Shown one piece after another: positions 45,533-57,693 of a DNA stretch of 64,000 nucleotides (positions are counted from its first letter, which is position 1; each line of letters begins with the position of its first letter). A program made the position numbers and the translations under genes. Source of the DNA: Lunularia cruciata. Lineage: Eukaryota; Streptophyta; Marchantiopsida; Lunulariales; Lunulariaceae. The notes under the pieces were generated by a model. It had not been told where the DNA came from and made no database searches. It saw nothing but the letters and a program-made list of their open reading frames with translations. The stretch spans positions 11,880,243-11,944,242 of the forward strand of contig OX419761.1 of assembly GCA_948567375.1 (NCBI GenBank), in the 5' to 3' direction.

Positions 45533-48500
45533 TGTGACAACCCATCAAGTATTACTTTTGTGGCAATGGGTAAGTAATCATTCATTCCCACAAAGATACA
45601 GGTCAGGAATGGTCAAATACAAAGTGAAATACAACAATTTAGTTCTTCTTGATTTTTTTTGTAGCCTCTTGGGTAGAAACCACACCCAAAAGAGAGTAAC
45701 AAGTGCTCAACAACAATTCTTGGCACAATTAAATGTCACTCACAATCACAATTCAACAACTTCTTTCAAATCCAACCTCAATTGAGATGATTCAATTGAT
45801 ACAAAGAAGGCTACTTCACCACAAAGTGACTTTGCCTTGGAATTGCATTCCACCCCTCCACTAAAGGTACAACTTCCTTTTGCAAAGAACTTTGCATAAA
45901 TCTAGTGCTTGCAATCATAAGGGATAGATACTATTAACACTACAGTTCTAACAGATTAGTCAAGGCATTGCTTTGATTGCTATTCACTTAGGATCAAACA
46001 CATAGAGGGATATTCAGAAAAATAGAATCCAACATCTAATAAACTCTGAACTGCAATCCAAAATTCTCCACACACTCACAAAGAAAACATAGGACTAATA
46101 CTCAAAATTAAGAATATTGATGATTATTAGGTTCAACACTTTTCTTTACTCAACTTCTGATCCAAATACTAAATATACAACACTGCAAATGGTTGCTTTA
46201 AATAGGCTGAGCACTCAGTAATTAGAAAAATTTCCTAAACTAATTTGACTATTTCTTCAAATCTGTCACTTCACATATAAACTCTGTTACTCCTAATGCA
46301 ATTTGAGAGCTACCTTGACTTTGACTTCCTGACCCAAATAACCTACAAGCGCCTCTTGAACTTTGAGTTCATCATCTACTTCTACTTCTTCTCCTATTAT
46401 TGTCACATTTTCAGTTTGAACTGAAACTGAAGTCATAGGCAACCTAACTATTTCCTTCTCTATCCTAACTATTTCAAACAACTCCGATAACTCATCCAAA
46501 ATCAACTGCACTCCAACCTCAACTACTTTGGATTGGACTACTCTACTTTCACTCAGAGTACAAGTGAGATTATTTATATCACTTTTACTAAATCTAAGTT
46601 GACACATACATTAGTTCCTACTTCTATCATCTTCCTATCTACTCTATCTATAAGGAAAATTAACAATGTATTCAATTTTTTATCCTTCACTTTCCTTCTC
46701 CTGGTTTCCTGCATAAGCAACTTTAGTTCATGTAGATATGCTCCTTCTAGCTTTGCCTTGGCCATAGTATTGCCTTCAGTTGTACAACAATCTCACTTTC
46801 TGCATCCAAACCTCCCTTCATTGAGCATGACAAGCCTTGGGTCACCTCTTCCTCCAACTTTGTAGGAAGTACCTACAACTCCCTAGCATACCTTGCCTCT
46901 AAATTTCTTCTCTCCTCTCCTTCCTTAGCAACGTGAGCTTCTCCTTGCTTCACCAACTTATACAACCTGTGCTCTTCTTGCATTCTACTTGCAAGCTCCC
47001 TCTGCCAAGTCCAATCTTTCTCCATTGCAACTTGTTTGAGCTCTTCTAAGGCTTGTTCATGCATCTTGAGTTGATCCTTCCAATGGTTTAACTCCATTTG
47101 AGCATAGTCAAAGTTCTTCTGCAACTTTTCTATCTTTGCTTTCTGCTCCTTTAACTCCTCCTTTTGGCACTCTAGATAACCACCACATTGCTCAAAGCTC
47201 CCCTACAAATCATCAAGGCACTATTTTTGGATTGGTGTATCCACCCAAAAAAAGTTGGCGTTCTCCTCACTCTTCAACAACCTTGTCTTTAACTGCAAGA
47301 TTTCATCCTTGAATGACTCCACCAACTAAAGCTTGTTCTTTACGTTTGGATACTCCTTCTGCTCTAGCATCCGCTAATGTAGATACCTTATCAATGGACA
47401 GACTACACTTGTTACATAATTCACTCGTTGGAATATATCCTTGTCCACTTCTCCTTCTTTTGTAATTGTTACTAGTGCTAGAACCCAAAGTCTTGATCTT
47501 CTCACCTTCAAGCTGACATCCTCCAAGCTCTCCTCTCCTTCAGCTCTAGGTTCACTTGGTCCAGCTTTTGCAACCTGGATGAGTCTTTGGGACCATGCTC
47601 CCTTCTAGAACACCATCCTGAGTTTGTCCTCCTTTGGAATATCTTCTTCTAGTAACTCCGTACAAGGATTATTGCTTCCTTCCATGCGATCAATCTCTAC
47701 ATGGAACTCATGATCTGAACCTTCTTCAGCCTCCTCTTCCATTGGCTGCTCAACTTCAGGTTTGCCCTTAGTTCCTTAGTTGACTCCTTGCTCTATAGAG
47801 TCATCTTCTCCTCTAAGTCTTCATCATTGGACTCAGCTCCTTTTTCTTCTTCTTCAACCCTTAATGATAAATCCACCACTGCCATAGCTTGACTCAGATT
47901 CACCCTCCATGTAGCTCTTTTTTTGGCTGGCAACATAATGTCCTTGTGTCTACTCCTCTTTTTTGATTGAGGGACTAGTATTATCATTGTTGTCTCCATA
48001 CCAATCCTGGCAAAGTACTAGTCATTTTCTCAAACTTCCGCCATGTACCATTGCTCTTCCTCATCCGCATCCTGATGCAAGTTTGGCTGAAAATGAGACA
48101 CCATTTGTCTTCTCTTGTTGAAGTTGAGAAAATTCAAACCCAAATAGAAATGGGCTACAAAAGGTACTACGTAGTGAGTTGGCCAATCGTGTCTCCAATG
48201 CCAAATCATTGCCTTGTCCTCAAATAGAAACATCTTGCACAATTCAAACTCACTCCTACAAACATGAGATGAAAGAAACACTACTTTTTGCTTCATGACA
48301 TATGTAGTCCAATCTTGATTCATCATTGCCATCATAGTCTTGACAATACTTCACCTCATTGGGTCTACATATGTGTCTACTTTGTATCCATTCTTCTTCT
48401 CAGGTCAAGGAAAGCCTTCAGTTCCGTTGTTTCTTCTAACAATTTGCACTTTTGATCTAAAGCAATTCCAATAGGCTCTTTGGCATCCTTCCCCATTACT

Positions 48501-49272
48501 TGCCTCCAATCTGCCTTGGTCAAACAAGGAAGGTTTCCTCTCTTCACCTCCTCATTTGATCGGTCCTCTAATTGCTGGCTGTAATCTCAGTCATGAAACT
48601 TGAAAAACTTAGATTCCAGTTCCATGCTAAGAACGTGATTTGAAGTAGACTAAGGACTTCAAACCTGGCTATCATATCAATTCTCCTAAAAATAAGGTTT
48701 TGGACCAAGATGCTTGAAACTTGTTTCCCACCCTTCAACGGCATCATGTTCTTCTCTACACTTGGTTTCTTACATAGGAATCCTATGACTAGCTTATCAA
48801 TTCTAACCCAAGACTTGAAGCTACATAAAGGTCCATGATAATCTTCCAACATTGCAGATTCTCCTTGATGAAGTCTTGATTTTATACTCCTCTGATTCAC
48901 TATCATTTTTCAATTGAACTTGAGAGAATCACATCTTATGCATGTGCTACTCCTATCACTTTCAAATTTATCCTCACATGAAGTAACTGTTTGCGGGTGT
49001 ATCTTCTTGGTTGGTATAGCCCAAGTTAGGAGGGCTAAGGATACTTGGATCAAGTTTCTCATTCCAATGCAAAGTGTCCTTACTTTGAATCTTCCATCCT
49101 TCCAAGTCTGATTTGAGTCTTCATCTCCTCTGATCCAAAGTCTACTTCCTTGGGTTGGATCAGACTTCTTACTTTGGATCCAAAACACAACACTTCTCTT
49201 CATCTATCTTTCCTTTCTAGCTAAAAGTACACTTTTTGTCCTAAAAACTGTCAAAAAAATGTGGGTACCACA
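45533..49272 (-). mobile_element. CC2: complete 3.7-kb TG...CA element in PG2
   Basis: In minus orientation it begins TGTGGTACCCACATTT (right edge 49272) and ends GGGTTGTCACA (left edge 45533). Exact 5-bp target duplication CAAGC at 45528-45532 and 49273-49277. The PG1 homologue shows the unoccupied site (ACCAAGCTTACACAGGAGTG on the sense strand), so boundaries and duplication are independently confirmed. Length is 3,740 bp. It has one decayed minus-strand gene and no LTR, RT or transposase. Confidence 0.88.
46293..48906 (-). pseudogene. Coiled-coil protein of CC2 (decayed)
   Basis: Same gene as in CC1. Sense order: start near 48906 (QRSIKSRLHQGESAMLEDYHG, FEVLSLLQITFLAWNWN), YVMKQKVVFLSSHVC and HYVVPFVAHFYLGLNFLNF in 48335-48030, an acidic/Lys-rich stretch (about 47990-47500), coiled coils (47124-46873: WKDQLKMHEQALEELKQ; 46765-46574: LHELKLLMQETRRRK) and a C-terminal tail at 46607-46293 (PMTSVSVQTENVTIIGEEVE). 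Stops and frameshifts throughout. The tail TSVSVQTE is shared with CC3. Unknown function. Confidence 0.7.
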
Positions 49273-49475
49273 CAAGCTTACACATGAGTGTTGTTGGAGA
49301 GATGAGCAAGAGAGCTTTTGTAGAGCTCAAGGAGAAGTCGATATACTCTTTTATTCTCAAGAAACCTTTAAAATGGTGCTTGAAGTTTAGGTTCATATTG
49401 ATCAGATTATGTTGGAGCTTGGAGTAGTGCTCGTCTATAGGACGATGAGAAGGAGTTTGTGATGGCTTATGCAAC
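49273..49475 (+). pseudogene. PG2 RNase H fragment between CC2 and CC3
   Basis: About 200 bp of PG2 trapped between two CC insertions. It reads through shifts as the linker and RNase H start matching PG1 19550-19650 (THECCWRDEQ against TQEWCWGDEQ; VHIDQIMLELGVVL against VHTDWSMLGLGAVL). It resumes at 59900. Confidence 0.8.
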
Positions 49476-49849
49476 TGTGGTACCCACATTTTTTGTTTTT
49501 GATAGTTTTTAGGATACAAAGTGTAATTTTAAGTAGAAAAGGAGGTTATATGGAAGAGAATTGTTGTGTTTGGATCCAAAGTAAGAAGTCTGATCCAACC
49601 CAAGGAAGTAGACTTTGGATCAGAGGAGATGAAGACTTGGATCAGACTTGGAAGGATGGAAGTCCCCAAGTGAGGACACTATGCATTGAAATGAGGAACC
49701 TAATTTTAGGATCCTTAATACCCTTGACTCAGGTCATACCAACCAAGAAGGTACACTTGAGAATGGTTACTTTGTGTGAGGATAAATTTCAAAAGTGACA
49801 AGAGAAATGCATGCAAAAGAGGTGATTCTTGATTGAAGTTCAACTAAAG

Positions 49850-51096
49850 AATGATTATGAAGAGTATAAAGACTTTTTCTTTATACTCTTCACAATCCAA
49901 AGAGTATAAAATTGAGACTTTGTCAAGGAGAGTCTGCAATGTTGAATGATTATCTTGTACTTTTGCATAGTTTCAAGAATCAAAGTAGAGTTGATAACTG
50001 AATCATGGGATAACTATGTGCAAGCCAAGTGTGAAAGACTATAACACAATGCCATTCAAGGGGGTAAGACATGTTTTGGCCATCTTAGTCCAAAATCCAA
50101 TTATTAGATAAGTTGATATGATAACCCAATTTGAGGTCTTGAGTTGACTTTGGATCACATTTTTGGCATGGAATTGGAGTCTTAGTTTTCCAAGCTTCAT
50201 GATAGAAATCACAACCAGTAATTGTGAAGATGGTTCAAATGAGGAGGGGAAAAGAGGAAACCTAGCTTGATGGGTTGAAGTGGATTGAAGGTTAAGTTTT
50301 AGGAAGGAATGAAAGAGAGCTTACATGGATCACCTTTGATTAGAAGTGTGATCCTATGGAAGAAATAGAGGAACTAAAGGCTTCCTTCAATGAACCTTGG
50401 AAGAAGAATGGATAAGGTAGATACATATGTAGACCTAGTATGGCAAAGTATAGTTGGGGCAATGATGGCCATGGCCATGGTGAAGCTGGATTGGACTACA
50501 TAGGTAATGAAGCAATAGGCAGTCTTTTTCCATCTCATGTTTGTAAAAGAGAGTGTGAACCGGGCAGAGTGTTTCTACCCAAGGACAAGGCAAATGATAG
50601 TGCAGTGGAGGATGGATTGGCCACCTCACTACTTTGTGCCTTTTGCAGCCCATTAGTATTAAGGACTGAATTTTCTTAGCTTGGAGGAACAACAATAGAT
50701 GGTATCACATTTTCATCTGGATTTGCATTGGGATGCAGATGATCAAGAGAAGCAATATATGGGAGAAGTTAAGGAGAGTGATCAGAACTTTTCCAAAACT
50801 AGTGAGAGAAGACTTTGATGGTTCTAGTTCCTTGATTGAAGAAGAGGAGCAGACCCAAGAACACAATGTCTCCATCAAAGAAGAGAGTTACTTGGAGAGT
50901 GAACCCAAGTCAAGTTTTGGCAATGGTCAATCTGTCATCAAGGGCAAAGGAAGAAGAAAAAAAAGATGAGTCCATTGATGAGGACTCTAAGGAGAAAATG
51001 ACTAAAGAGCAAGGAGTCAACTAGCAAGAGCAAGGGAGAACTTGAGGTTCAGCAGCCAGTGGAGGAGGTGGATGAAGAAGGATTGAATTGGGGTTT
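49850..51096 (+). pseudogene. Coiled-coil protein of CC3, N-terminal half
   Basis: Colinear with the CC1/CC2 gene: RLCQGESAMLND-like start near 49930, IKPHFWHGIGVL-like remnant of the AWNWN block near 50160, then at 50440-50740 a match to VMKQ..VFF and PHYFVPFAAH..LGLNFLSLEEQQ.MVSHFHLDLHWDADDQEKQYMGEV across stops (quoted in pieces), followed by an acidic/Lys-rich stretch to 51060. Interrupted at 51097 by CH1 and continuing at 57694. Confidence 0.65.
49859..49891. repeat. Perfect 14-bp inverted repeat, 5-bp loop
   Basis: GAAGAGTATAAAGA and its exact complement flank CTTTT. A further AGAGTATAAA follows at 49901. The corresponding place in CC2 lacks it, so it is specific to CC3. Confidence 0.85.
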
Positions 51097-51826
51097 TGTA
51101 AAACTCTGAGGACAAGAGAAGAGAGAAAACACAGATTGCACACTCAAACATTCGATGCTCCAAAGGAGCACCTTCTTTTTACTATGTAGACAAAGAGGAT
51201 CTCCTCCAAGGAAGCTCCACCATAGGATTAGGGACACAAATAGGTGACATGTCAGCAAGCTCCACCCTTGGATAACTTACTTGGATGGGTGACATGTCTG
51301 GTCTAGGTCCTATCTGGTTGGTCAAACAAGCTTTGACCAGATGGAATCTTTTAGGGAATCTTCCTGTAGGAATCTCAAAATCACGTAAGGTACCATTGGA
51401 AAGCTCTCAACAAGACAAAGCAGGGGAGGGAATGCTAATCTTTCCTCCTCTAGGGGGGGTCCGCACATTTTCGAGGCCTAATTCATCCGTTTAGGCCTCC
51501 GAAATTGCCTTCAAAGATCTCAGGCATATTTCAATTCCTACTCTATTAGTAGAAGTCCCCTTTTGGTGATACCTCTTTCTGATCTATTTGGTCCATCATG
51601 TGTAACATCCTTCTAGATGTTACCAAACCAATTCTCATCTTTAAATCACATGTCTAGCTATTGGTTTTAGGGTTCTCAAGTCTATTTTGGTTTCTACTCT
51701 ATTTGTAGAAGTACTCTTTTGGTGATACTTCTATCTTATCTATTTTGACCATCATGTATAATATCATCCTAGATGTTACCAAACCGAATTTCACATCTGG
51801 ATCATATGGCTAGCTCTTGGTATACA
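51097..51826 (-). repeat. CH1 3' LTR
   Basis: 730 bp with TG...CA ends. It pairs with 56953-57693. It contains an imperfect internal duplication (TTTCTACTCTATTTGTAGAAGT and nearby copy; CATCCTAGATGTTACCAAAC twice). Confidence 0.92.
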
Positions 51827-51841
51827 GACCTCCCTCCTTTT
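51827..51841 (-). other. CH1 polypurine tract
   Basis: Sense strand AAAAGGAGGGAGGTC immediately before the 3' LTR, overlapping the pol stop codon by two bases. Confidence 0.8.
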
Positions 51842-54800
51842 AAGACGTAATGTCTTCACTGTGCAATCGTTGCTCAAATGCTTGCACCAACACCGGTGCA
51901 TGTGCCAAATTGGCAGCGGGCTCCTAGGTTGCTTCGTAGAGGGGGTAACCTTTCCATTGTTCTAGATAGTCCACCTACGGATGGTGAGTACTACGCATGC
52001 GTTTTTGGAGAATCCGCTCCACTTCATATTCCTACGTGCCATCAATGAGTGTCAAACAAGGTCAAATATCTTGTGTGGAATGACCTTGGCCTGATTGGGA
52101 AGCATATCTGCATAGTAGGGAGACATGGAACACTGGATAGATCTTCATGTGTGGTGGTAGCTCAAGGTGATAGGCCATAGCGCCAATGCAATGAAGAATC
52201 GAGAAAGGCCTAATAAAACGAGGTCTGAGCTTACAAGGTCCAACTAATGTGAGGTTGGTTGTTGATAGCCACACTTGATCCCCAACATTGAACTCCATGT
52301 GCCTACGGTGTGCATCAATATACTACTTTTGTTGATTTTGTGCAATCTATAATCTATGCTTGGCACTTTCCACACCTTGTTGGATTCTAGAAATAAATGT
52401 GTTGACTGCATCGACCTTGGTAGCCACTGGACGGATCTTCATCAAGCTAGAAGGTGTGAATGGATGCTCACTATACATGAGGAAGAATGGAGTGACTTGG
52501 GTGGATGCATTCATTGAACTGTTGTAAGCGAATTCCACCAACGTGAGTAGGGTGTCCCATCTCTCTTGCTTTTCTAAGGTGAAACCGCGTAACATGTCTT
52601 CAATCATGCGATTAGCCCGCTCTGTTTGGCCATCTATTTGTAGGTGGTAAGTTGTGGATATGGCTAACTTGGTTTTGAAGAAACCAAAGAGTGTTTGCCA
52701 AAACAAACTGGTGAATTGGGTGCCTCTATTGGTGATCGGTACTCTAGACAAGCCATGGTGAGCAAAGACTGCATCTAAGTATAATTGAGCTAGTTGTGGA
52801 GCGGTCACCTCCTTGGTGGTAGGGCGTACATGAATCATTTTGCTGAGCCGGTCCATAAAGACCACAATGGAGTCAAACCCTAAGGTGGTCTTGGGTAATT
52901 CACAGACAAGATCCATACTCACTTGTTCCCAACGTTGGGTAGGAGTGGGGAGAGGTTGAAGGAGCCATGTGTGAGCTTGATTAGAAGCTTTGTTCTGTTG
53001 ACAAAGTAGGCAGCTACACACATAGTCCATCACGTTGTTGCTCATCTTGGGCCAATAGTAATGGCCCTTGACTGCATCCAAGGTCTTGTCCACTCCGACA
53101 TGAGCCGCAATGGCCAAATCATGACATTCCGCTAGAATGGTGGTGTGTAATTTTGGGACATTTGGGATCCATAATCTGCCATCTCAAAAGGTGAGTCCTT
53201 GGGTGCTAGTGACACCTTTGGATGATTGTGCTTCTACAATCTGTGAATCAATTTTTGTAGCAGCTAGAATCTCTTGCCAGAATTCAGGGTTAATCTTAAC
53301 CACTGTCACCAAGTTGTTTGTCATTGGCATGCGGGTGAATGCATCTGCAAGTTGCTTCTTACCTTCCATGTAGGTGATTGTCATGTTTAGGGGTTGTCGC
53401 CACTCTGCCCACCAAATTTGGCGACAAGATAGATCCTTCTGCATTTTGATGTAGACTAGAGGTTTGTGGTCTCTCTTTACTACAAATGCCTTCTCGCCCA
53501 GGTAGTGCTTCCAATGCTTGGTTGCTAGAACGATGACCAGCTCTTCTCGTTCTATGGTGTGGTAGTTGCGCTCTGCCGGTAACAACTTTTGAGAGAAATA
53601 TGCAATTGGATGCCATCCATCATGCCACTCTTGTTGTAGGACTGCTCCTATTGCTATGCCTGATGCATCTGTAGCCAACTTCATTGGACATTTTGGGTCA
53701 TATCACTTCAAGATTGGTGCATGTAGCAAGGCGGCCTTAAATTCTTGAAAGGCCAACTCTTGTGCAGTTCCTCATGTCTACTTCTTCCCCTTGCCAAGTA
53801 GTGCAGTTAAAGAATGTGCAACCTTGGAGAAGTCCTTGACAAATCTACGATAGAATCCCGTCAACCCCAAGAAGCTCTTAAGTTGAGTCTGATCTTTTGG
53901 GGCACTCTATTTTTGAATGACCCCTATTTTATCTATCAATACTTGAATGCTCTCTGCACTTACTCTATGCCCCAAGTAGTCTACTTCACACTTGCCAAAC
54001 TCACACTTTGAGATTTTGGCATACAATTGATTCTGTCTTAGAATCTGGAGGACCTCTCATAGATGTTGTTTGTGTTCTATTGTCGTGCTACTATATACTA
54101 AGATATCATCCAAGAAGATGATAATATACTTATCCAAGTATGGATGAAATATGTCATTCATTAGACGCATGAAAGTGGTAGGTGCATTGGTGAGGCCAAA
54201 GGGCATCACAAGATACTCAAAGTGGCCATACTTGGTTTGAAAGGCAGTTTTGAACACATCCTCCTCTACAATTTGGATTTGATTGTAACCGCTCCGCAAG
54301 TCCAGTTTGGTGAAGTATCTTGCTTGATGGAGTTGATCAAACAGGTCATCCATGCGAGGTAAGGAGTATTTGTTCTTCATTGTTTGCTGATTGAGACCCC
54401 GATAGTCAATGCACATGCGCATTGTACCATCCTTCTTCTTCACAAACAAGACAGGGGCCCCATATGGGAATATGCTAGGTTGGATGAACCCTTTCTGCAA
54501 CATCTCCTCAATTTGAGTCTTACACTCCTCCAACTCATGAGGTGATAGGCAATATGAGGCCTTACAAGGAGATGTCTTCCCCGGGTGTCTCAATTTTGTG
54601 ATCTACTTGCCTTTTGGTGGTAATCTTGAGGGTAGATCATCAGGAAAGACATCTTGAAACTCATCCCCCACATCTTTCAATTTCTCAAGAATTTGTCCAT
54701 CGAGTTGTGCACTCTGGACTTCTCTTATTAGACCCATAAAACATCTATTGGTCTTACAGACAGTTGCCGTCCTTATGACATATAGAGGCAGTTTCTGCCT

Positions 54801-55271
54801 GTGTGATTTTTCTTTAACCCCAATGATTGACCATTGGAAGGTTCTCACTACTTTCTTCCTCCAATCTACCATAGGGTTGTATTGCTCCATCCATGGCAGG
54901 CCTAAAATTGCATCATAACGAGCTAACTATATCACTCGCCACTCAATTCCTTCTTGATATTCTCCTATAGAGAGGGTTACCAATCTAGGTAATGATTCAA
55001 TCCTCTCTATTTGCCCATTTGGTAACTCTACTTCTTCACTCCCATCTCTCTCTAGATCCATTCCCAATCTTATTGCAACAGAGCGAGACAAGAAATTCTC
55101 TATTGCTCTCAGATCTATTAATACTCTCACTTGATTACCTTCTAGGATTCTATTCACAAGAATCAATTGTGAGGTTGCCTTTTGGGATCTTTGCACATTA
55201 TTCTTCTTCCTTCCCTCGCTTCTCTGCTTCCTTATTGAGCCAATAAGGCCACAAGGTACATTTATTAGCAA
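51840..55271 (-). pseudogene. CH1 pol: protease, RT, RNase H, integrase, chromodomain
   Basis: One frame of 1,144 codons broken by several stops. Protease (55271-54927): VRVLIDLRAIENFL, where the D-S/T-G motif is degraded to DLR. RT (54593-54057): [38 protein letters not shown] and [10 protein letters not shown]. RNase H (53684-53184): LATDASGIAIGAVLQQ, EREELVIVL, KRDHKPLVY (usual T changed to K). Integrase (53117-52347): finger ending CLLCQQNK, Asp in SMDLVCELP, second catalytic Asp replaced by Asn (ITNRGTQF), Glu in GQTERANR. C-terminal (52298-52062): GDQVWLSTTNL, HVSLL. The chromodomain (52060-51850) reads VERILQKRM and QWKGYP through stops. Known: chromodomains direct insertion to heterochromatin. 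Confidence 0.9.
51850..52060 (-). other. Chromodomain of CH1
   Basis: The sense strand reads EYEVERILQKRMRSTHH, then YLEQWKGYPLYEAT, then EPAANL, matching the chromodomain core (E-V-E-x-I-L ... Y-L-V-x-W-x-G-x-x). Interrupted by stops at codons that are usually Trp or Gln. This assigns CH1 to the chromoviruses. Confidence 0.8.
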
Positions 55272-55299
55272 TCTTCGTTTTCCGAAGTGATTTCCACCT

Positions 55300-56349
55300 C
55301 CTCCTCTTCAATGTGCCTCTCCATGTTGTTCAAAGATTGCCTATACGAAGGCCAAGGGCCTCTAGGGAAACGAGTGCGATAGTTGGTAGATATGTGCCCA
55401 ATACGGCCACAATTGTAACAACGGTGTTGTTCTCCTCGAGTCCCTTCTCCTCGTGGGACTCCATCTCTTTGTTCTTCTACTCGTCCCTACTCCCCTTGAA
55501 GTGGTCGTGCTCCTTGATCCCGGAATCAAAGGTTTCCCAATGCCATCGGTACTGGTCCACCCATGTGTGGCATTTTTACCTGATAATGTTGAGGTAGAAC
55601 TACTCCTTCACCTCTACCTAATGCTCTTGCTATTCTCTGCGCACAAGCAATGGCTTCAAATACTGTGCAAGGATTTTGCACCATGACTTCTTGGCGAATC
55701 TGCTCTTTCAACCCTTGTTTGAAATTGTCAAGAGCCTGTGATGGACTCATGTTGGCAATTGCGACTTGTAGATCCAGAAATGCCTCCACATACTCTTGTA
55801 TGTTATTCTTCTGTCTCAATCTCCATAGTCAGGTTCGAGCCATCTACACAGAATCCACCAATTGGAAATTCTTAAGCAATCCTTATTGCATTGCTGTCCA
55901 TGTAACCTCCCTTCTCTCCACTAGCATGGATCTTTCCCAAGCATCATACCATGTGAGAGCTTTATCGGTCAAGTACCCACATGCAAACACGCCTGTAACA
56001 TGCTTTGTGATCTTTGTTGAGAACAATCGGAAATATTGATTCATTCTCAAGATCCAATTTTCCATTACTCCCATCGTACGCTGCCCCTTGTAAGGCTCAA
56101 TATTGCAGGTCTTCTTCATCCAGAGTAGCAATGTGGCTTCATCGTTGATAGGGTTTGTAGACACGAGTGCCTCTCCAAGTACTTCAATCGCAGGTACAAG
56201 GTTTTGAGACGGCTCTTCTTCTTGCATGGCTTGATCGTCCTGAGGATTTGCACTTGACTTTGTAATGTCTTCATGGTCATCTTAATCTCTCAAAATTCAT
56301 TCAACATCCCTTGCATTCCTTGCACCAACTCTTGCAATTGCGGATCCAT
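55300..56349 (-). pseudogene. CH1 gag
   Basis: Starts at the ATG at 56349 (MDPQLQELVQGMQGMLNEF, then a stop). The core at 56227-55883 has ATLLLWMKKTCNIEP and CGYLTDKALTWYDAW; the next piece (55819-55526) has EYVEAFLDLQVAIANM, ALDNFKQGLKEQIRQEV and EAIACAQRIARALG. A CCHC-like knuckle CYNCGRIGHI reads at about 55394-55430. A typical chromovirus gag in a frame different from pol. CH2 carries the same blocks at 61557-62300. Confidence 0.85.
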
Positions 56350-56382
56350 GGTTCCTACAACACTCAATTGCTAATGTCTACT

Positions 56383-56812
56383 TCAATACAGAGTCAATAT
56401 AATCACTCTGGAAGGCGCACAAACTATTGGAACTACCATTGTGACCTCAGAAGCTATCACACATTGATAATACTCCTCACCAAAATTCCTAACCACAAAA
56501 TCTCTAAACATCACTTTCGGTCTCACTACATAACAGATTTCTACTTGAGTGTTGAAAGGGAGAGCATTTGGGACATTCATATCCATATTATCATAATAGA
56601 ATGTAGATTGTCAAATCCCACTCTCTGTCATATATCACTACAGGTAGAATCACCGGGTTTCGTGAGTTCATCACTCTATCCATGAATTCTGCACCAAAGT
56701 GATAAACTAGCAATACCCGCATCTGCTCACGTTGGATGTACATAACCTTGATGTGGAATGGGTTTGAGAATGGAAAGCTAGGTGCGTAAAATTGTCCTCC
56801 CGGTGCATCCAT
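56383..56812 (-). pseudogene. CH1 leader ORF between LTR and gag
   Basis: Two open pieces on the sense strand, 56812-56591 (GGQFYAPSFPFSNPFHIKVM, YHFGAEFMDRVMNS, LPVVIYDREWD) and 56586-56383 (PNALPFNTQVEICYVVRPKV, FRDFVVRNFGEEYYQCV), offset by a frameshift; together about 140 residues. The same protein can be read in CH2 at 61100-61480, so it is a conserved part of this lineage. Most chromoviruses go from LTR directly to gag. I do not recognise the product. Confidence 0.6.
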
Positions 56813-56939
56813 CCCATCTGCTCTTTAAAGTCCTTCTTAAGTCTAGCAATTACTTTATGTTCTCCACCTCAAATTACTCAGTTTCAGTAGTTTGTGTTAT
56901 TCCAAGAGTGATGATCCACTCTCTTGGACTAAAACACTT

Positions 56940-56951
56940 GCTCTGATACCA
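56940..56951 (-). other. CH1 primer-binding site (initiator Met tRNA)
   Basis: Sense strand TGGTATCAGAGC one base after the LTR end, an exact match to the plant initiator-Met primer site. Confidence 0.95.
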
Positions 56952-56952
56952 T

Positions 56953-57693
56953 TGTAATACTCCAAGAACAAGAGAAGAGAGAAAACACAAATTGCCCACT
57001 CAAACATTCGATGCCCCAAAGGAGCACCTTCTCTTTATTATATAGACAAAGAGGATATCCTCCAAGGAAGCTCCACCATAGGATTAGGGACACAGATAGG
57101 TGACATGTCAACAAGCTCCACCTTTGGATTACTTACTTGGATGGGTGACATGTCTGGTCTAGGTCCTATCTGGTTGGTCAAACAAGCTTTGACCAGAGGG
57201 AATCTTTTAGAGAATCTTCTTGTAGGAATCTCAAAATCACATAAGGTACCATTGGAAAACTCTTGACAAGACAAAGCAAGGGGGAGGGAATGCCAGCTTT
57301 TCCTTAATTGGGGGAGGGGGGGGAATATGCACATTTTCAAGGTCTAATTCATTCGTTTAGGCCTCCAAAATTGCCTTCAAAGATTTCAGGCATATTTTGG
57401 TTCCTACTCTATTAGTAGAAGTCCCCTTTTGGTGATACATATTTCTGATATGTTTAGTCCATCATGTGTAACATCCTTCCAGATGTTATCAAACCAATTC
57501 TCATCTTTAAATCATATGTCTAGCTATTGGTTCTAAGGTTCTCAAATCTATTTCAATTTCTGCACTATTAGTAGAAGTACTCTTTTGGTGATACTTCTAT
57601 CTTATCTATTTTAACCGTCATATATAACATCATTCTAGATGTTACCAAACTGAATTTCACATCTAGATCATATGGCTAGCTCTTGGTATTACA
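56953..57693 (-). repeat. CH1 5' LTR
   Basis: 741 bp, TGTAATACC...TATTACA in sense direction read from the right edge. It has a TATA-like TATATAAT at about 57039-57046 on the sense strand. Differences from the 3' LTR are moderate and include a longer G-rich tract near 57307-57320. Confidence 0.92.

Larger units (their letters stand above)
51097..57693 (-). mobile_element. CH1: chromovirus (Ty3/gypsy) nested in CC3
   Basis: Complete 6.6-kb minus-strand element: LTRs at 51097-51826 (730 bp) and 56953-57693 (741 bp), both TGTAA...TACA, initiator-Met primer site, leader ORF, gag, pol with terminal chromodomain and purine tract. Exact 5-bp target duplication GGTTT (51092-51096 and 57694-57698). 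Removing it rejoins the CC3 gene. Frames contain stops and some catalytic residues are changed, so it is inactive on its own. It is a close relative of CH2. Confidence 0.93.
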
